NCBI RefSeq assembly: GCF_021390495.1
Contig: NZ_JAJEJP010000002.1
Location: forward strand, 2,542,001-2,606,000
Direction of reading: 5' to 3'
From: Paraburkholderia sp. ZP32-5
Lineage (GTDB): Bacteria > Pseudomonadota > Gammaproteobacteria > Burkholderiales > Burkholderiaceae
Length of the DNA stretch: 64,000 nucleotides
Shown: piece by piece, positions 59,352 through 64,000 of the stretch
Layout of the letters: each line of letters begins with the position of its first letter
Position numbering within the stretch: the stretch's first letter is position 1
Made by a program: the position numbers and the translations under genes
Notes under the pieces: model-generated
What the model was told of the DNA's origin: nothing
The model's input: only the letters and a program-made list of their open reading frames with translations
Databases searched by the model: none

Positions 59352-61453
59352 GCGAGGTTTCCTCCCGAAGTGCTTTGCTGGAAAACGGGGCGCATCGTAC
59401 GCAGTTCCTCAAGACTGATATGGCAGGCGATTTCATGCGTCGCGGACGCCTGCCGTACCGGTGGCGCCACGGTGTCGCAAATCTCGCCGATCTTGCGATG
59501 GCAACGCGAGGCAAAACGACAGCCCGCTGGCACGTTGATCGGGCTCGGTGTTTCGCCGGTCAAGCGGATTCGCTCCTGCTGTTTGACCGACGCGTCCGGA
59601 CTATGGACGGCCGATAGCAGCGCTTCCGTGTACGGGTGATACGGAGGGGCGAAGATTTCTTCGGCCAGCCCCTTTTCCATCACCCGTCCCAAGTACATCA
59701 CCACGATGCGATCCGCGATATGGCGCACCAGCGCAAGATCGTGACTGATGAAAAGTAGCGTGTTCTGTTGCTCTTTCTGGATTGCCAGCAGTAGCGTGAT
59801 CACAGCGGCCTGCACCGAAACATCCAGTGCCGAAACCGGCTCGTCCGCTACGATCAGGGATGGATTGGTTGCAAAAGCGCGGGCGATGGCAATACGCTGC
59901 TTCTGTCCGCCGGATAGTTGCGACGGACGGCGTTGAGCCAGTTCAGCCGGTAGCCGCACGAGTTGCAACAACTCCTGCAGGCGCTGCTCGATTGCAGCCT
60001 TGTCCTTGTAGCCGCCGAACTTGCGTAGCGCGCGACGAATCGGCGTAGCCACGGAATGCGACGGGTTCAACGTGCTGTCAGGATTCTGGAACACCATCTG
60101 AATCGACTTCAGCATGTCGCGAGCGCGCTTTTTCGCGGGTACCTGCGCCAGCTCGACACCTGCATACTGGATGGAACCCGACGTCGCGCCCTCGAGGCCG
60201 ACCAGCATGCGTGCAAGACTCGACTTGCCGCAACCGGATTCGCCGACCAGCCCCATGATCTCGCCCTTGCCTACGTCGAAGGACACGCCTTCATTCGCCT
60301 GCACGGTCCGACGTCCGCCATTGAGCAGGTACTGTTTGGATACGTTGCTCACCGACAATGCGGATTCGTATCCGGTCATACCCGCAACTTCGCCGTTCAG
60401 AGCGACGCTGTCGCGCGTGAAGTCTTGCCAGCGGATGCATCGAACCAGATGTTCGTCGTCCATTGCGGGAGCAAGCGCGATCGGCGCGGCGCCGCATGTC
60501 TCCTTCCTGAAATGGGCGCAGCGCGGACCGAACCAGCAACCTTGCGGACGCTCCGCCGGCGACGGCAGATGGCCGGGGATCGGTGACAGCGCGCGTGCGC
60601 CCTTGGCACTGCCAATCCCCGGGATGCAACCGAGAAGGCCCTGGGAGTACGGATGACGAGGCTGCCGGAACAGCGTCTGCGTGTCCGCTTCCTCGATCAT
60701 CTCGCCGGAGTACATGATGCCAACCCGGTCGCACGCACTCGCGATGAGGCCGAGATTGTGCGAGATGTAGAGAAGACTCGTACCGTACTGTTTGCGAAGA
60801 TCCGCAATCAGGTCGAGAATCGCGGCCTCGACGGTGACGTCGAGACCGGTTGTCGGCTCGTCGAGCAACAGCAATGCGGGCCGGGCAAGCAATGCCATCG
60901 CGATGACAATCCGTTGCTGCTGACCACCCGATAGCTGATGCGGAAAACGCTTGAGCATCGCCAACGGGTCGGGCAGCCGGACGTTTTCGAGCATGCTCGC
61001 GCACATGTCCCGCGCTTCGGCTCGCGACGAGCCCAGATGGCGCATCGGCACCTCCGCGAGCTGCGCACCGATGGTCTTGACCGGATTCAGCGCGCTCATC
61101 GGCTCCTGATACACCATCGCCACGCGACGGCCGCGAATTGTCCGCAACTTCTCCGCACTGGCGCCGACAATTTCTTCACCCTCGAAGCGGATGCTACCGC
61201 CCGTCACACGCCCGGTACCGCCCAGATAACCCATGATCGCCATGGCGGTGGTGGTTTTTCCGCAGCCTGATTCACCGACCAGGCCATAGCTTTCTCCCGG
61301 CGCGATGGTCAGCGACACATTGGGCACGGCCACGACCGATTCATAGCGCCCACGATATTCAATGCGAAGGTCACGGATTTCCAGCAGAGCCTTGCTGTCC
61401 GATGGCGGAACACTGCGACTTTCGCGCAGGCCGGCATCAATGATTGCGTTCAT
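59348..61453 (-). CDS. Fused double ATPase of a peptide-type ABC importer (DppD-DppF fusion)
   Basis: This 701-residue protein has two ATPase domains. The first has Walker A 'GESGCGKTTT' near residue 60, signature 'LSGGQQQRIVIAMALL' and a Cys-bearing OppD tail ('GCWFGPRCAHFRKETC'). The second has Walker A 'GESGCGKSSLAR', signature 'LSGGQKQRIAIARAFA' and 'FASRCHRKIGEIC'. GsiA-type importers have the same fusion. The start 61453 overlaps the permease stop (ATGA); the far longer open frame upstream is antisense-like and not coding. It powers the two permeases encoded next. Confidence 0.92.
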   Translation of the reverse strand: MNAIIDAGLRESRSVPPSDSKALLEIRDLRIEYRGRYESVVAVPNVSLTIAPGESYGLVGESGCGKTTTAMAIMGYLGGTGRVTGGSIRFEGEEIVGASAEKLRTIRGRRVAMVYQEPMSALNPVKTIGAQLAEVPMRHLGSSRAEARDMCASMLENVRLPDPLAMLKRFPHQLSGGQQQRIVIAMALLARPALLLLDEPTTGLDVTVEAAILDLIADLRKQYGTSLLYISHNLGLIASACDRVGIMYSGEMIEEADTQTLFRQPRHPYSQGLLGCIPGIGSAKGARALSPIPGHLPSPAERPQGCWFGPRCAHFRKETCGAAPIALAPAMDDEHLVRCIRWQDFTRDSVALNGEVAGMTGYESALSVSNVSKQYLLNGGRRTVQANEGVSFDVGKGEIMGLVGESGCGKSSLARMLVGLEGATSGSIQYAGVELAQVPAKKRARDMLKSIQMVFQNPDSTLNPSHSVATPIRRALRKFGGYKDKAAIEQRLQELLQLVRLPAELAQRRPSQLSGGQKQRIAIARAFATNPSLIVADEPVSALDVSVQAAVITLLLAIQKEQQNTLLFISHDLALVRHIADRIVVMYLGRVMEKGLAEEIFAPPYHPYTEALLSAVHSPDASVKQQERIRLTGETPSPINVPAGCRFASRCHRKIGEICDTVAPPVRQASATHEIACHISLEELRTMRPVFQQSTSGGNLA

Positions 61454-62325
61454 GGCTTCCATGCCTCCCGCACTCCATCGGCCAACAGATTGAATCCAAG
61501 CACGAGGCTCACGATCGCGATCGACGGTGCGATCGACATCAGCGGCCAGACGTTGATTACCGTTGTTGTTTCCCGGACCATGCCTCCCCAGTCCGGGTTC
61601 GGCGGCGGAAGACCCAGCCCCAGGAAGCCGAGCACGCCGATCGTAATGATCGTGTAGCCGATGCGCAGACACGCGTCGACGAACAAAGGCCCGCGACAGT
61701 TGGGCAGCAGCTCGCAGACGATGATGTAGAAAGTACTTTCCCCGCGAAGACGCGCCGCCGCGACGTATTCCTGCTGCTTGAGATCGAGCACCAGACCTCG
61801 CACGATGCGGCCAATGCCAGGCGCCGACGCGATGGTCGTCGCAATGACGATGTTGACTACCGACGCGCCGACATTGGCGATCAGAATCACATACAGAATG
61901 AGCACCGGAAACGCGAGTACCAGGTCCGAAAAGCGGTCGACGATCGCTTCGGTCCAACCACCGAAATAGCCCGCGAGCATGCCGAGTATGATGCCGGCAA
62001 TCATCGCGACGGCTACGGACAGCGGCGCCACGACCAGCACCGTCCGGGCGCCGAATATCAGGCGGGAAAGAATGTCCCGGCCGAGAATGTCCGTGCCGAG
62101 CCAGTGCGCTGCCGACGGCGTCGGGTCCGCCATCGCCATGGCGTCCTGAGCGGTGGGCGACGGCAGCGGCAACACCGGTGCGAGCACGGCCACCACGATC
62201 CAGAAAACGATCAACGACAGCCCGACTACGGCGGTAGGAGAGCTGAAAATGCGTGTCCATGCACGTCTTGGGGCGCGGGCAGTACGCGCCGCGAGCGGCA
62301 CGAGGCCGGGATCGATCGAAGACAT
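61450..62325 (-). CDS. DppC-type ABC permease
   Basis: This 291-residue inner-membrane permease of the DppC/OppC family has 'LGTDILGRDILSRLIFGARTVLVVA' and the coupling segment 'AARLRGESTFYIIVCELLPN'. About six helices are visible. It starts 4 bp after the DppB-type gene. Confidence 0.92.
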   Translation of the reverse strand: MSSIDPGLVPLAARTARAPRRAWTRIFSSPTAVVGLSLIVFWIVVAVLAPVLPLPSPTAQDAMAMADPTPSAAHWLGTDILGRDILSRLIFGARTVLVVAPLSVAVAMIAGIILGMLAGYFGGWTEAIVDRFSDLVLAFPVLILYVILIANVGASVVNIVIATTIASAPGIGRIVRGLVLDLKQQEYVAAARLRGESTFYIIVCELLPNCRGPLFVDACLRIGYTIITIGVLGFLGLGLPPPNPDWGGMVRETTTVINVWPLMSIAPSIAIVSLVLGFNLLADGVREAWKP

Positions 62326-62329
62326 CGAA

Positions 62330-63349
62330 TTACCTCACACGAATGCGTGGATTGAGCAGCATGTAGCCAAGGTCGCCGAGGAATTGTGTGAGAACGGCGA
62401 CGAATACGGTGACCAGGGTGGCTGCTTCGAGCGTGGCAATGTCACCGAACATGCTTGACTCGAGCAGCATCCGCCCGAAGCCCGGATAGGCAAAAACCGT
62501 TTCCGTCACTACCACGCCGCCAATCAGGAAGTTGATTTGCAAAAGCAATACAGTGAATGGCGCAATCATTGCGTTTCTCAGCGCATGCCCCAGAATGACC
62601 TGCCGGGGACTCAGCCCTTTGAGGATTGCCGTGCGGATATACGGCTTTTCCATAACGCCGATCATTGAAACGCGGATCATCCGCGCTACATAGCCGAAGT
62701 CGTAAAGCACGAGAACCGCCACCGGGAGTACCAGTTGCGATGCAGTCGACCAATGGCCGCCTTCGCTGTTATCGAGTGGGCTCGTACCGGGCAATATCGG
62801 CCAAAGAATGACGAAAAGCGTGACGAGAAACACGCCGGAGGCGAACTCCGGAACCGATGTAAAGGTGATGCAAAGAACAGAGAGGATGCGATCGAGCGCC
62901 CCGCCTTCTTTAAGACCTGACAGGATGCCGAACAGCATTGAGAGCGGCACGATCAGAGCAAACGCAATACCGGCCAACACCGCTGTGTGTCCGAGGCGCT
63001 TCCACATCACATCGTTGACCGGAACCTTGTAGAGGGTCGAAAAGCCGAAATTTCCAAAGTACTGGGATCCCCGCGGATCGCTAAAACCGAGTCCGTTACC
63101 AGGATCTTCGAGAGGGTCGGGCATGGCGCCCACGAGTACACCGAGCCAATGCCCGTATCGGATCATAAGAGGCTCATCGGCATGCATCTGCTTCGAAAGC
63201 AAATCGACCTGCTGCTGCGTCGCATAGGGACCGAGGGTACGGCGCGCGACACTTCCTGGGGTGAACTCCGAAACCGCGAATACGACAAAAGACGCGCACA
63301 GCATCGTGACTATCATCAACGTGATGCGCTTGGCGAGAAATGAGGCCAT
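62330..63349 (-). CDS. DppB-type ABC permease
   Basis: This 339-residue permease of the DppB/OppB family has the N-terminal 'FLAKRITLMIVTMLCASFVVFAVSEFTPG' and the coupling segment 'TAILKGLSPRQVILGHALRNA'. Residues 60-120 form a long periplasmic loop. It lies 71 bp after the binding-protein gene. Confidence 0.92.
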   Translation of the reverse strand: MASFLAKRITLMIVTMLCASFVVFAVSEFTPGSVARRTLGPYATQQQVDLLSKQMHADEPLMIRYGHWLGVLVGAMPDPLEDPGNGLGFSDPRGSQYFGNFGFSTLYKVPVNDVMWKRLGHTAVLAGIAFALIVPLSMLFGILSGLKEGGALDRILSVLCITFTSVPEFASGVFLVTLFVILWPILPGTSPLDNSEGGHWSTASQLVLPVAVLVLYDFGYVARMIRVSMIGVMEKPYIRTAILKGLSPRQVILGHALRNAMIAPFTVLLLQINFLIGGVVVTETVFAYPGFGRMLLESSMFGDIATLEAATLVTVFVAVLTQFLGDLGYMLLNPRIRVR

Positions 63350-63420
63350 CGGGACAAGACTCTCTGTTAGACCTTACAGCGACGTCAATATGCCGCGCCT
63401 CGACGGCGCGGCCTTCAAAC

Positions 63421-64000
63421 TCAGGCGCCCACCGCGTACTGATTCGCGAAAATGTACTGCGAAGGATGAACCGAAAAGCCCTTGACCTTCTTGTCCATGA
63501 CAGTCGAAAACGCACGCCAGAACGGCTGTACGATGGGACCGTCCTCCTGCATCAGCTTTTCGATTTTTTCCATCACGAGGCTGCGCTTCTTCGGGTCCAG
63601 GATGCCGTCTGCCTGATCGAGCAGCGCATCGAACTCAGGGTTGGAATAACCCGATTCGTTCCATGCGGCGTTAGACCGATAGGCGAGCGAGAGCGTCATC
63701 ACGCCGAGAGGACGATGTCCCCAGCCGGTCAGGCTGAACGGCACCTTCGTCCAGACTTCCCAGTACTGCGCGCTCGGCAACGGCTTGATATTGACCTTCA
63801 CGCCGATGTCCTTGAACTGTTCGGCGAGAGCCTGAACGGTATTGAGTTCCCAGATAGGATCGGGACGCGTCACCATGTCGATCTCGAATCCATTCGGATA
63901 ACCCGCTTCGGCGAGTAGCTTCTTCGCCTGCGCGACATCCCGGCCGTACTTCGGCAACGGGAAATATTCCGGATGCACCGGGGCGACGTGATGATCCTCG
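63421..64000 (-). CDS. Peptide-type ABC binding protein, C-terminal part (5' beyond window)
   Basis: The C-terminal 190 or so residues of a family-5 binding protein (DppA/OppA type) are present: 'KYGRDVAQAKKLLAEAGYPNGFEIDMVTR', 'SLTGWGHRP', 'NESGYSNPEFDALLDQA' and 'DGPIVQPFWRAF'. The frame is still open at base 64000, so the start lies outside. It is the first visible gene of the leftward operon. Confidence 0.9.
   Translation of the reverse strand, partial: EDHHVAPVHPEYFPLPKYGRDVAQAKKLLAEAGYPNGFEIDMVTRPDPIWELNTVQALAEQFKDIGVKVNIKPLPSAQYWEVWTKVPFSLTGWGHRPLGVMTLSLAYRSNAAWNESGYSNPEFDALLDQADGILDPKKRSLVMEKIEKLMQEDGPIVQPFWRAFSTVMDKKVKGFSVHPSQYIFANQYAVGA

Noticed and set aside
61454..62260. N-terminal extension of the fused ATPase up to 62260
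   Set aside because: The extension overlaps the DppC-type gene almost completely and reads as Arg-rich shadow sequence; the ATGA overlap at 61453 is the proper start.

Overview
The window reads as chromosome or megaplasmid DNA of a Burkholderiales bacterium, most likely Paraburkholderia or Caballeronia. Reasons: high GC, five Burkholderia-type 16-strand porins (each beginning around 'AQSSVTLYG'), two secreted DUF4148 proteins, and dense catabolic operons each with its own regulator and transporter. I see no rRNA, tRNA, CRISPR array, transposase or replication origin. It is accessory catabolic DNA: five transport-and-degradation modules side by side.

Module A (1-21.5 kb) mixes oxidative catabolism with nickel/cobalt supply. 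It holds the end of a CobW-type metal-chaperone GTPase, a divergently transcribed Rieske ferredoxin and phthalate-type Rieske oxygenase, a split ChrA pair, a NiCoT nickel/cobalt permease in an operon with a porin, a NikR with two altered metal ligands, and an orphan EutA-like reactivase with histidine-rich ends. After these come an Fe(III)/polyamine-type ABC importer (fused permease, ATPase, two binding proteins), three cupins in tandem, another porin, a zinc alcohol dehydrogenase, an unknown 151-residue protein, an MFS carrier and two DUF4148 proteins. Six good copies and two weak ones of a 17-bp inverted repeat, GTTCY-N7-GGAAC, lie in its promoters. This looks like one undescribed regulon and is the most interesting feature here.

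Module B (24.2-39.8 kb, minus strand) follows a chemotaxis receptor and is a 13-gene operon: gntR (HutC type), livKHMGF importer, LeuC/LeuD-type hydratase, HyuA/HyuB ATP-dependent cyclic-amide hydrolase, isochorismatase-like hydrolase, FAD oxidoreductase and isocitrate-lyase-superfamily lyase. I read it as uptake, ring opening, oxidation, hydration and C-C cleavage of a cyclic imide or lactam. A 43-bp block upstream of gntR is repeated upstream of the adjacent porin.

Module C (41.0-47.6 kb) matches the ndmCDE N7-demethylase of methylxanthine catabolism: a Rieske-less oxygenase, a reductase carrying the Rieske domain, a GST-like subunit and an NCS2 xanthine-type permease, with a GntR/FCD regulator and a porin. 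ndmA and ndmB are absent. A LysR relic follows.

Module D (48.0-64.0 kb, minus strand) has a porin, an unusual SDR, a LysR regulator and an operon running in from beyond the right edge: peptide-type ABC importer with two ATPases fused, dihydropyrimidinase, SDR, epimerase, PuuE-like deacetylase, TPP-dependent lyase, dihydroorotase-like protein with an altered metal site, and another SDR. It probably imports and opens a cyclic ureide-like compound; the substrate is unknown. Functional statements are inferred from motifs and gene order; no database search was run.
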